A stretch of DNA of 64,000 nt from Hungatella hathewayi (GTDB lineage Bacteria; Bacillota; Clostridia; Lachnospirales; Lachnospiraceae), in assembly GCA_025149285.1 (NCBI GenBank), contig CP102274.1, positions 3,560,001 through 3,624,000 on the forward strand, in the 5' to 3' direction. This document shows positions 54,545 through 63,264 of this stretch, piece by piece. Position 1 is the first letter of the stretch. Every line of letters begins with the position of its first letter. The notes beneath the pieces are model-generated. The model saw only the letters and a list, made by a program, of their open reading frames with translations, was not told the origin of the DNA and made no database searches. The position numbers were made by a program, and so were the translations under genes.

Positions 54545-55528
54545 TTACTCAAACCGGCCATAAATAGTAAGATCTTTATTAGTGTCAGCCCCTCCGGTAT
54601 ACGGTTCTGTACATGCAGAATCTTTAAAGACTTCAAGCGTCTTCCCTTCCGGGTTTATAAGCATTACACCTTCTCCCTTCTGTACGTAAACACTATCGCT
54701 GCTCTCTTTTTCTGTGCCAGGATTCAAAATCATTGTAATAGTCCGCAGGTTCTGCTTATCCGACAGCCGTTCCAGCAGTGCCAGAGCGCCTTCCGGCCGC
54801 GGGGCATCGTATGTAACGGTTACCGTGGAAGGCTCTTCCTTTGTCCCATCCGCATGACACTGCACATTTTCTGTTTCCAGAATCGCCAGCGTCTCCGAAT
54901 CCAACTTATAGGAACATTCAATCCAGTCCCCGTCCCGGTAATCAATCCCAAGCGTATCCTTCTTCGCAGAAAGACTGTCTGGCTGCAGCACCGTGTAAAG
55001 CATAAGCGTATCGCCGTTATCCTCGATTTTTTCTATCTCCTCCAATGCGGTGGCCTCATGGTCAAGCCCAAAATAAGCATAATATTCACTGTCAGAATTC
55101 CATACGCCGCCCGGCGTAAGCTGTCCCCAGTACTGGCCGTCATATAAGCCGTAAACCGTATCCGGCATCTGAATCTCTTCCTTAACTCCGTCTTCATTAT
55201 AATAGCGGAACTCAGTTTCCACATACCGCCTCATAGTTGGAGAAACCTCATAAGCACTGTGATAATGGCCGAGCAGTTTCTCCGTACTGTTGGCTTCGAT
55301 CACCTGCTCCATCGTAATCTGCATCCCGGCCGCCTCCTGCGGTTCCTCTGCAGTCTCTGTTTCCTGCACTGTCTGCGACTCCTGTACTGTCTGCGGTTCC
55401 GTTGCCTCCTGTGACACTCCTGAGCCCTGTGATTCCGCTGCCGTCTTCGCGCCGCAGGCCGTCAGTCCAAGGCAGAGTGCAGCACCCAGTACCATCAGTT
55501 TTTTGCAGTTAAATTCTTGTCTCTTCAT
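54545..55528 (-). CDS. Predicted lipoprotein with Gln/Glu/Thr-rich linker
   Basis: This protein of about 327 residues starts with a signal peptide and lipobox, KKLMVLGAALCLGLTACGAK, so it should be anchored on the outer face of the membrane by Cys25. A low-complexity linker (ATEPQTVQESQTVQETETAE) separates it from a beta-rich C-terminal region without recognisable domains. The end CTEPYTGGADTNKDLTIYGR resembles the close of an InlB B-repeat-like unit. The ATG at 55528 follows GGGAGATA; the frame is open upstream without a stop. It is 300 bp from the giant gene on the same strand. Confidence 0.85.
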   Translation of the reverse strand: MKRQEFNCKKLMVLGAALCLGLTACGAKTAAESQGSGVSQEATEPQTVQESQTVQETETAEEPQEAAGMQITMEQVIEANSTEKLLGHYHSAYEVSPTMRRYVETEFRYYNEDGVKEEIQMPDTVYGLYDGQYWGQLTPGGVWNSDSEYYAYFGLDHEATALEEIEKIEDNGDTLMLYTVLQPDSLSAKKDTLGIDYRDGDWIECSYKLDSETLAILETENVQCHADGTKEEPSTVTVTYDAPRPEGALALLERLSDKQNLRTITMILNPGTEKESSDSVYVQKGEGVMLINPEGKTLEVFKDSACTEPYTGGADTNKDLTIYGRFE

Positions 55529-55828
55529 AATACTATATCTCCCTTTTTCTTCTCTATTATTGGGCTGCGGTTCAGGCTTAAAGCCGTAACCGCAGCCAAC
55601 AGCCAATTCTATCGGCTTCCGCCCCATGGCCTCCGCCGGAATAACCGCCTCCGCCGCCCACCGAAGAAGCGTTACCTCCTCGGGGCTGCTGGAGGAATTG
55701 ATCGCTTTGCGCTTTTCGATTACCGCCATCATAGTGCCATATTCGTGAGCGGAGTAATCCCTGGTCAGCTTTGCAAGCGATGTCAGCGCATCCCACCGTG
55801 ATGTCTGCTGCACGCCAATCTGCGACAA
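55529..55828 (-). CDS. Unrecognised open frame joined to the lipoprotein frame
   Basis: The frame of the lipoprotein stays open upstream to a TTG at 55828 and reads protein-like sequence (TSLAKLTRDYSAHEYGTMMA, SPEEVTLLRWAAEAVIPAEA). It has no ATG and the AGGAGG near 55848 is too far away; one base shift would connect it to ALRQCL near that site. It may be a small frameshifted gene or a decayed tail. I do not recognise it. Confidence 0.35.
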
Positions 55829-55855
55829 GGCATTGCCGCAGAGCTACCGCCTCCT

Positions 55856-58800
55856 TTAGATGGTTTTTTTATTGCTTTTCTCTGGACTGGCGGTGACTTC
55901 GCCAGTTTTCGCGACTGGTGCTGTAAGATCCAGTTTCAGCTCTGTTCGTCCGGGTATGCTTGCCTTGGCTGCAGCTTCTGGCGCCGCCGGTGCTTTCTCT
56001 GCCTTCTGGAGCGCCTGAGCCTGATCCGCGTTCTTCTGGATGCTGCACATCTCTTCCAGCGTGCTTGCAATTTTTACCGCCGTTTTCCCGCCAGATGATT
56101 GCTGAGGCACCTGTTTCACTTCTGCCCCTGCTGCTGGTGCCTGGGGCGCCTGTTTCACTTCTTCCCCTGCTGCTGGTGCCTGGGGCGCCTGCTTTACTTC
56201 TGCCCCTGCGGACTGCCTGGCCAGTTCATCCTTTTCCTGAATCTTTCTCTGAATCGTAGAGACCATTCTCTCTGACAGATTTTGCTGTTCTTTTTCAAGC
56301 CTGGACGCCCTGTCTTTATCGTTATTCCAGGTTTTGTCCGCTTTCTTGGAGATCAGGCTCGCAAACATTCCCTCTTTCTCTCTCTGTTTTTTGTCAAGTG
56401 CGTGGAGATCCGCCTTGATAGAATACATCTGTATATCTAAAGTTCCCTCCTTCGTAGGAGACATGGTGGCAATATCAACGTGATGTTCTCCTGACGCGAT
56501 TGCCGTCATAATTTCTGCTTCGATCCTTTTCTCTCTTTCCTGTTCCGGCAGATTAGAAAAACGGTTTCCGCAGTATTCTTCCGCAGTCTTGCCATCTATA
56601 AAGAAAATTTGTGAAAGCTGTGTAATCCCGCCCTTCTCCCACTCTTTTTTATCGGTTTGGAATTCGGAAATGTACAGGGTCCGCAGCTGAGCGCTCAGTC
56701 CCGCAGCATTTCTTTCCGGATTCTTCCTGACGTCCAGCAGGTTTTCCATCTCGCTTACCGCCACAAATGGAAGGACTCCATCCGTTTTTTTCCCTTCCAT
56801 GTGGGCAGCACGGTCGTAAAAACGCTTGGTCTCCACAATCATACTGGCTGTACATTCCGGCAGCACAGATGCCCGCATCATCTTTACATCATGAACTTTC
56901 AAGGCCTGATCGTAACCGCTGTTGGCAAACACCACCTGATAGAAGTATGGAGCAACCATTTTCAACCCTTTTTCCAAATGGACATATTGGGCATGTTTTT
57001 CCGGATCTGAATATCTGTCAGCTCTATATTCGGGATTTTCCTTCAGTTTCGTCTCTCTTGTCTGATCATAAACCACGACTTCATATAGACGGACTAAATC
57101 TTCTGCACTTTTCGCTCTCTTCGCCGGATCCCTGGGCGGATTTGTAGTAAGCAGCGATAAATCCAGGCTGCGCAGATCAAATGATTCCGCACGGTTATAG
57201 AATTCATCCAGAACCTTTTTTCTCCGCTGTGGGTCACCGCTGTAATAGTCCTCCAGCGCCAGTTTTGTCTTTTCTTCAATTTGTGCGTTATCAAGCCCTT
57301 TTGTATCTATCATTCCGCTAAAGTCTCTCGTATCGCCCGGATTATCTATTTTATGCTCTTCCAGAAAAGTTAAAACCGTATTGGTTACGATCGCCCGTTT
57401 GGCGTTTTCTTCCTGCATTCTGATAACTACATCTTCCGGCAGTGTTGCTGTTTTGCTGAATTTCGTTATATCATAAAGAGGATGAGCCGGAACCGCCTCT
57501 GGTTTGAACTTCCGCTCCGACTCCGGCGTCGACAAGTAGCGCAAAACGGATTCTTCTTCCTTCGATATGTTTGGCATCGCTCCCATCGCATCATCCGTCA
57601 GTTTCTTTTTTATTCCTTCGTCATTAAAATACGCCTCCTTCAGTGTTTCAGGAAGATGTCCTCTCATCATGCGCGGCCGTTCCTGCGAAGGAATATCCGC
57701 CACCAGCGGAAGAAGCGTTCCGGCACGTCCGGTAGCAATTTTCTTTCCCCCAATCCTTCCTCTCTCCTCCAGCTGTTCATTTAAGATCGTCGCCTCGGCG
57801 CAGGCAGCCAGCTCTGCATCGGAGATCTGATCCCGTTTTCCATCTCCCATAAATTGTGCTTTATTGCGGTTTAGATCCGACACCTTAATGACGGCTTCTA
57901 CGGCGTGGTTAAACTCTGCCAGCTCCTGCACCGACAGCTCCCCGATTTTTTCCCTCAGCTTCAGTGCTTCAGGATACTTATTGAAAACAGCTCTGTTTTC
58001 ATTTGTCACCTTTACGGGAGGTACCTTTTTCGTGAAACCTCCAGCCGATTCCAGCCCCTGTGTAAGTCCCTGTATGGCCCCTCCCAGAGTGACGAAGAAT
58101 CCGGCCCTGGCCCCCTCGTATTCCGGCCGCTTACAAAGTTCCTTCCGTTCTTCCACCGTCAGTGTTTCCGGAATCTTCGCCGCATAATCAGCTTCGCGCC
58201 CCAGATCAAGCCCCGACACTGTCCTCATACAGACTTTCATGACATCGGCAAGTCCTTCTGTCGTTCCCATTTTTGCCATGATCTGAGGGCCCATTGCTTC
58301 CTTTTCAAGCCTGATTTGGTCCGCAAGTTCCTGGTTTTCACATCGGTCTGTGCACATGATATCGCTCATGTGGTACTCCGGATGCTTCGCCTTTATGTTC
58401 AGATAGAGAATCGATTCGAAGAAGCTTCCGTGGCTTCTGGTTGGCTCCGTTCTTCTTACACCACACCGCTGAAGCTCATACATTGCCTTGACCGTATCCT
58501 TTTTCTTTGGATCAGTCTGCTCATCGTATAGGGCCTTCCACTTCATCGCTGCCTTCCGGTCTATCTCATTGGTAAGGCTGTTTACTCTACCCGGCTTGTT
58601 CAACTCGTTAAATGCCAACGGGACATACCCATGCCATATACTGGTAAATGATTCCGGGTCCAGTCCGCCCGTCATATATTTCAGGGTATCGCTGCCGCTC
58701 GGCTTGACGTGATTCTCTGTGTATGCGTTACTGTAAGCCGGTTTGTATTCCTTCATTTTCCACCGGATAGCCGCCTCCTGTTCGGCAAATACCGGGGATG

Positions 58801-60253
58801 CATTCAATGCCTCCTGTTTTTTCCTGTACGCCGTTTTTTCCGCTTCCGTCTTCTGAAAGGGAAGGACATCCCCATACACAGGAATCACGCGGGCAAGTCT
58901 GATTTTTCCGTCAGGAGCCTTTTCCATAACTCCAAAGGATACCGGCTCCTCCGCCTTAATCACTGCCGCCGTTACTCTGGCCTGCTTTTCTTTCTCCGCC
59001 AGTTCCTTCGGCATATCGTCGTATTGACTGCCCACGATCTCACGGAGGCTTTTATCTCCGATAAAAATCATATCTGTCCAGTCAAGGCCGGCTTCCTCTA
59101 AAAGCTGATGCGTCTCTTTCTGAATCATACAGCCAATATTATCGTTATACCAGGTTGAGCCGTATTCCATGTATCCAACCAGAGCTTTACAGCCTGTCTG
59201 AACCTCTTCAGGCAGACTGGAGTAAGATTTAAATATATAATATATATCATCTCCTTTTTTCGCTTTTGCACTATTTGTATTATAAAACTCAACCAGTGCT
59301 TTTCTTTCTGGCTCGGTTTTCTTTTCCATAAACTCCACAAACGCGGCAGGATCGATAATTTCATTCGTTTTAATCTGAAAATCCATGCGGTCTGGCAGCC
59401 TGTACTCTCCTGATTGAGCTAATCTGTGGCGATAATCAAAGTCGCACAATTGATCCGCTGTAATACCGCGGAATTTTTGAAACTCCGGGCGTGATGATAC
59501 CTTTTCGAAAACTAAATTATAATTAAAGAGATCAACTGCCATTGCATCAGCTGGGATGTTGGAGTGGTCGGCCGCATAAATAATCTTTCCTCGCTCCTCC
59601 CGGATTCTGTTTCTGTACATTTCCCTGCTTTCATATTCATTACTGTCTTGCCCTTTGCTTTTCTCCCGCTCCAAATGAATCTGATGAATCTGGATGTCCT
59701 CGCCCTGTATAAGCGGAATAAACATTTGGGCCAAACACATTTCTGCGCTCTGAAACTCACCCAGATTGCTCGTCATCTCACCTAAAGGATCAAAACCATT
59801 CATTTTTTGGCTAATGTCGACGTCTTCCGCATACGCAAATGACATGGTCAGCACTTCTTCATAACAGGCGATGAGGAATTCCGCCAGTTCTTTCTTTTCA
59901 CCACTGATACTCTTAACCATATTCTTATAAGTCCGCAGGTTCATTGCCTCCTCGGCCCCATATGTACTATTGATAGATAAGTCCGCTGTAACAAAAAGCG
60001 TGTTAGAAATCTGAGCAATTTTATTCGGCCGGTTCGGGTTTCGTATATCTAATTCTTTCGCCACTACATTTGACAGCATACTTTCAACATTACTGCCCTT
60101 GATCTCATACATATCTTTCCGAAGTCCCCTGTATTGTCCTGCAGTACTAAGCTTATCTCTTTCTTCCACAAATTTCTTCCATGCGTCTGGTCTGGTTTTC
60201 GCAAACTCCGCAAGCATCGGGAGCATGTCAAGATATTCATTTGGATTTAGCAT
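55856..60253 (-). CDS. Uncharacterised 1465-residue protein
   Basis: This very large protein has no signal peptide, no transmembrane segment and no domain I recognise. It is rich in charged residues and alpha-helix-forming stretches (LNPNEYLDMLPMLAEFAKTR at the start), with Met-rich helices, suggesting a large cytoplasmic helical scaffold or effector. The last 150 residues change to a coiled region (KKADKTWNNDKDRASRLEKE) and an Ala/Pro/Gln/Lys-rich tail with a near-threefold 13-residue repeat (GAEVKQAPQAPA). The start follows AGAAGGGTGG. Genes upstream on the same strand encode a membrane protease, an anti-sigma-type kinase and a SpoIIE-type phosphatase, spaced tightly, so it is probably their co-transcribed partner. 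Confidence 0.85.
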   Translation of the reverse strand: MLNPNEYLDMLPMLAEFAKTRPDAWKKFVEERDKLSTAGQYRGLRKDMYEIKGSNVESMLSNVVAKELDIRNPNRPNKIAQISNTLFVTADLSINSTYGAEEAMNLRTYKNMVKSISGEKKELAEFLIACYEEVLTMSFAYAEDVDISQKMNGFDPLGEMTSNLGEFQSAEMCLAQMFIPLIQGEDIQIHQIHLEREKSKGQDSNEYESREMYRNRIREERGKIIYAADHSNIPADAMAVDLFNYNLVFEKVSSRPEFQKFRGITADQLCDFDYRHRLAQSGEYRLPDRMDFQIKTNEIIDPAAFVEFMEKKTEPERKALVEFYNTNSAKAKKGDDIYYIFKSYSSLPEEVQTGCKALVGYMEYGSTWYNDNIGCMIQKETHQLLEEAGLDWTDMIFIGDKSLREIVGSQYDDMPKELAEKEKQARVTAAVIKAEEPVSFGVMEKAPDGKIRLARVIPVYGDVLPFQKTEAEKTAYRKKQEALNASPVFAEQEAAIRWKMKEYKPAYSNAYTENHVKPSGSDTLKYMTGGLDPESFTSIWHGYVPLAFNELNKPGRVNSLTNEIDRKAAMKWKALYDEQTDPKKKDTVKAMYELQRCGVRRTEPTRSHGSFFESILYLNIKAKHPEYHMSDIMCTDRCENQELADQIRLEKEAMGPQIMAKMGTTEGLADVMKVCMRTVSGLDLGREADYAAKIPETLTVEERKELCKRPEYEGARAGFFVTLGGAIQGLTQGLESAGGFTKKVPPVKVTNENRAVFNKYPEALKLREKIGELSVQELAEFNHAVEAVIKVSDLNRNKAQFMGDGKRDQISDAELAACAEATILNEQLEERGRIGGKKIATGRAGTLLPLVADIPSQERPRMMRGHLPETLKEAYFNDEGIKKKLTDDAMGAMPNISKEEESVLRYLSTPESERKFKPEAVPAHPLYDITKFSKTATLPEDVVIRMQEENAKRAIVTNTVLTFLEEHKIDNPGDTRDFSGMIDTKGLDNAQIEEKTKLALEDYYSGDPQRRKKVLDEFYNRAESFDLRSLDLSLLTTNPPRDPAKRAKSAEDLVRLYEVVVYDQTRETKLKENPEYRADRYSDPEKHAQYVHLEKGLKMVAPYFYQVVFANSGYDQALKVHDVKMMRASVLPECTASMIVETKRFYDRAAHMEGKKTDGVLPFVAVSEMENLLDVRKNPERNAAGLSAQLRTLYISEFQTDKKEWEKGGITQLSQIFFIDGKTAEEYCGNRFSNLPEQEREKRIEAEIMTAIASGEHHVDIATMSPTKEGTLDIQMYSIKADLHALDKKQREKEGMFASLISKKADKTWNNDKDRASRLEKEQQNLSERMVSTIQRKIQEKDELARQSAGAEVKQAPQAPAAGEEVKQAPQAPAAGAEVKQVPQQSSGGKTAVKIASTLEEMCSIQKNADQAQALQKAEKAPAAPEAAAKASIPGRTELKLDLTAPVAKTGEVTASPEKSNKKTI
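56107..56215 (-). repeat. 39-bp tandem repeat, about 2.8 units, in the giant gene
   Basis: Copies at 56107-56145, 56146-56184 and a partial at 56185-56215 encode GxEVKQxPQAPAA-type units near the C-terminus. The copies differ by only a few bases, so copy number may vary between strains. Confidence 0.85.
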
Positions 60254-60279
60254 AATTTATTCCACCCTTCTATAATTTT

Positions 60280-61200
60280 TTATATAAGACGTCCGCTTTT
60301 TTGCTCTGGATCCACGATTGCAGCAACGCGGAAAGGAGCAATGGGATGATCTACGGTAAGGTTGACAATCCACCGGCCCAGCCGTTCCAGAACATTGGGA
60401 TGGCGGTAAATGTTCTCCAGATAATCTTCTGCATCCACATATGGATAGAGGTGGCGTCCCGCGGACAGCATAGCCATACACTTAATGCCCGTGGATTCTG
60501 TCAATACCTGGGCGACCCGGTCAGCGGTGTACTCCTGACTGCGGGAGTAAAGCGGCCCCAGAATCGGTATAATGCGTGGGAGCAGGATGCTGAAGGAATG
60601 GGCCAGGGTAACATGGTTAAAATAGTGATGTCCAAACTCATGAGCCATAACAAAGTAAAGCGTATCAAAGTCCTTATTCTCCATATAGGCAATATCGACA
60701 ATTTCCGAATTGAGCTGTACGTACCGTTTCCCAATCACCCAGGCAGAGAATGCGTTCAGAATGCCGTTTTGCTGGCGGATATAAACCTCAGGAACTTTCT
60801 TCATCCCCAGATTCTTAGAAAATTCCACACTCTTCTCATAAATTTCCGGGAAATTTCTCGGAGTGACCTTAATCGCATAAGATAATTCACTGGCATAGAG
60901 CTGGTAAAACGCACAGAGAAAAGCAATGATAACATAAGCCAGATAGAAAAAGACAATTCCGCCATTGATGGTCTGAAGGAGTTCGATGATATCCGGATCG
61001 TCAATAAACCCGGAAAGATCTGAACTCTGCATTGCCATGGTAAAGACAAACGCACACAGCAAAATCAGAATATTCATCACAAACAAGATCCAGTAGAGGG
61101 GGCGCTCTGCCTTATGCCGCAGTTTGCGGATCTCTTTTTTCACTTCCCCCGGGCTTCTGGCGGCTTCAGCTTCGTTTTCGATGTTTTCCGTTATTTCCAT
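60280..61200 (-). CDS. M48-family membrane metalloprotease
   Basis: This protein of about 306 residues has two transmembrane helices (about 36-57 and 81-101) and a cytoplasmic M48 peptidase domain with HEFGH at 187-191 and a downstream glutamate in SRSQEYTADRVA as third zinc ligand. It resembles HtpX/Ste24-like proteases that degrade or process membrane proteins. The ATG at 61200 follows GGAGGAAAAG; the frame opens earlier at 61224 without a site. It lies 26 bp upstream of the giant gene. Confidence 0.9.
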   Translation of the reverse strand: MEITENIENEAEAARSPGEVKKEIRKLRHKAERPLYWILFVMNILILLCAFVFTMAMQSSDLSGFIDDPDIIELLQTINGGIVFFYLAYVIIAFLCAFYQLYASELSYAIKVTPRNFPEIYEKSVEFSKNLGMKKVPEVYIRQQNGILNAFSAWVIGKRYVQLNSEIVDIAYMENKDFDTLYFVMAHEFGHHYFNHVTLAHSFSILLPRIIPILGPLYSRSQEYTADRVAQVLTESTGIKCMAMLSAGRHLYPYVDAEDYLENIYRHPNVLERLGRWIVNLTVDHPIAPFRVAAIVDPEQKSGRLI

Positions 61201-61243
61201 ATTCTTTTCCTCCGTACTTTCCATGTATTTTTCGTCAGTTTTC

Positions 61244-61651
61244 TTAAAAGTTCTTCCTGATTTTCAGTATATTCTTTCCATCTTTATACTCATATGTAAT
61301 TTCATCCATACTCTTCTTCACGATATAGATTCCCAGACCGCCGATTCCCCGCTCGTCTGCAGACAGCGTGATATCCGGGTCTTCATTGGCTAACGGGTCG
61401 TAGGGAACGCCGTTATCCATAAAAGTGATTACTACCGCCATCGGATTGTCCATCACCTCCACTCTGACGGTGGCAAATCCGTTTTCAGGGTGGTACGCAT
61501 AGTGGGCGATATTGCCGAACAGTTCGTCAATGGCAATATCAATCTGCATCTGGGCCTTCATGGAACATCCGAGGCTCTCTAACTGTTCATTTACAAAATC
61601 GGTTACCCGTTCAATATTCTCAATCGTTGCACTGATCGTCAATTCTTTCAA
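61244..61651 (-). CDS. RsbW/SpoIIAB-like anti-sigma regulatory kinase
   Basis: This protein of about 135 residues has a GHKL ATPase domain: DIAIDELFGNIAHYAY (N-box), FMDNGVPYDP (G1-type), and ERGIGGLGIYIVKKSMDEI (G2-type). Such kinases bind and inhibit sigma factors or phosphorylate STAS anti-anti-sigma proteins. The start is a TTG at 61651 following GGAGG; its TTG overlaps the TGA of the phosphatase gene, so the pair is translationally coupled. No sigma factor or STAS gene lies within the window, so its partner is elsewhere. Confidence 0.88.
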   Translation of the reverse strand: MKELTISATIENIERVTDFVNEQLESLGCSMKAQMQIDIAIDELFGNIAHYAYHPENGFATVRVEVMDNPMAVVITFMDNGVPYDPLANEDPDITLSADERGIGGLGIYIVKKSMDEITYEYKDGKNILKIRKNF

Positions 61652-63264
61652 GATATGCCCTCCATCCGTGCCCTGTACTCCAGGCACAGCATCGTAATAT
61701 CGTCAAACTGCACTGCACTCCCCACAAATGAATCAATATCTGCTTTTACCTCCGGAAGCAGCTCCATCGGCGCCTTATGGACATTCTTCCGCAAAGTCTC
61801 TTCTAGCCGTTTCATTCCATAGAGTTCATTTCTGCTGTTCATCGCCTCGGTAATTCCATCGGTATACTGGAATATCTTATCCCCCGGCTCTAACTGCATG
61901 GTTCCCGCTTTATATCGAATTCCTTCCATACCGGCAAGCACAAATCCGGCGCGTATCTTATAAGGCTCATAGAAACCGCCGCTTTTACAGATAAACGGAA
62001 TTTCGTGTCCTGCATTGACGAATTGGAATTCTCCTGTTACCAAATCCAGCACACCCTCAAACGCAGTAATAAACAGCCCCTCGCTGTTCGCCTCACACAA
62101 AAGGTCGTTCACCTCTGTAAACACCTCGCCTAAATCCCGTCCCGGCTGGGTGTGGTCTTTGATCAGCGTCTTGCCGATTACCATAAACAGGGCAGCCGGC
62201 ACACCCTTTCCCGACACATCCGCCATAACGATGGCGAGGTGCCTCTCATCCACCATAAAGAAATCGTAAAAATCTCCCCCCACTTCCTTAGCCGGGTTCA
62301 TGGTGGCATAAATGTCAAACTCTCTCCGGTCCGGAAACGCCGGGAAAATGCAGGGGAGCATGGAGGACTGAATCTGAGTCGCCACATCCAGTTCCGCACC
62401 GATCCGCTCTCTCTCTGCGGTAACCACGGTCAGATTCTTAATATATTCCGAAAGCTCCACCGTCATAAACTGGAAGGCATCCGCCAGTTCTTCAAACTCA
62501 TCCCCCGTCTTTACGCTGATCGAAAAGTTCTCCAGATCGTCCATGTCATTTTTAATCAGCGCAGAGGCGGCATCATGCAGCACCTCCGCAGGCCTGATGA
62601 CAATGCGTCGAATGTAGTAGTAATATGCGATGATGGATACAAACATGGCAAGGCCTGCTATGGAAACGGCTGTCCATACAAACCGGTAGATATCCCGGTT
62701 AATCTTTTCCATGGAAATATCCACGCTGGAGAGCGCCACCGGCTCACCAGCCGAGTTAAAGATCGGAACATAGGCAGAGGCCAGATAACCGTATTCCTCA
62801 TTTCGCGTAAACAGGATATTTCTCTTCGCATTTGCAGAGAACGCGGCATGCATAACCTCGTTGCCGCCGCCATAATAGGAATCTGTATCCAACAGCCTGC
62901 GCACACCCTCTTCGCCTTCCTCCCCCACATCCCAGATGTATACCATGACATCCTCCTCGGGGACAACCACATAGAAGTATTTGAGCCCTATGGTCTGCTT
63001 TACGCGCAGGAGAGCCGCTGCGACTTTCTCGTAATACGCATCCTTTTCACCTGTGGCGTAATACTTTTCAACCATATCTCCATCAATCATCTCTGCCGCG
63101 ATAGTGGCTTCATCGAAGGCCACCTTGCCATACTGTTCCTCCATCTGCCCCCGGTACACTACAACTACAACCGATGTAAGCGCCAGAACCAGAACCACTG
63201 CCATGAATACCAGCCCCATGATCAATTTAGGCTGCAGACGGAATTTCATTTTTTTACGTTTCAT
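61648..63264 (-). CDS. Membrane sensor SpoIIE-type PP2C phosphatase
   Basis: This protein of about 538 residues has an N-terminal transmembrane helix (LIMGLVFMAVVLVLALTSVVV), an extracellular Cache-like sensor (about 40-180), a second helix, a HAMP domain and a SpoIIE/RsbU PP2C domain with MNPAKEVGGDFYDFF, VMADVSGKGVPAALFM and QYTDGITEAMN. It should dephosphorylate a STAS protein in response to an outside signal, reversing the action of the kinase encoded next. The start at 63264 overlaps the formyltransferase stop; a start at 63276 is also in frame. Confidence 0.92.
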   Translation of the reverse strand: MKRKKMKFRLQPKLIMGLVFMAVVLVLALTSVVVVVYRGQMEEQYGKVAFDEATIAAEMIDGDMVEKYYATGEKDAYYEKVAAALLRVKQTIGLKYFYVVVPEEDVMVYIWDVGEEGEEGVRRLLDTDSYYGGGNEVMHAAFSANAKRNILFTRNEEYGYLASAYVPIFNSAGEPVALSSVDISMEKINRDIYRFVWTAVSIAGLAMFVSIIAYYYYIRRIVIRPAEVLHDAASALIKNDMDDLENFSISVKTGDEFEELADAFQFMTVELSEYIKNLTVVTAERERIGAELDVATQIQSSMLPCIFPAFPDRREFDIYATMNPAKEVGGDFYDFFMVDERHLAIVMADVSGKGVPAALFMVIGKTLIKDHTQPGRDLGEVFTEVNDLLCEANSEGLFITAFEGVLDLVTGEFQFVNAGHEIPFICKSGGFYEPYKIRAGFVLAGMEGIRYKAGTMQLEPGDKIFQYTDGITEAMNSRNELYGMKRLEETLRKNVHKAPMELLPEVKADIDSFVGSAVQFDDITMLCLEYRARMEGIS

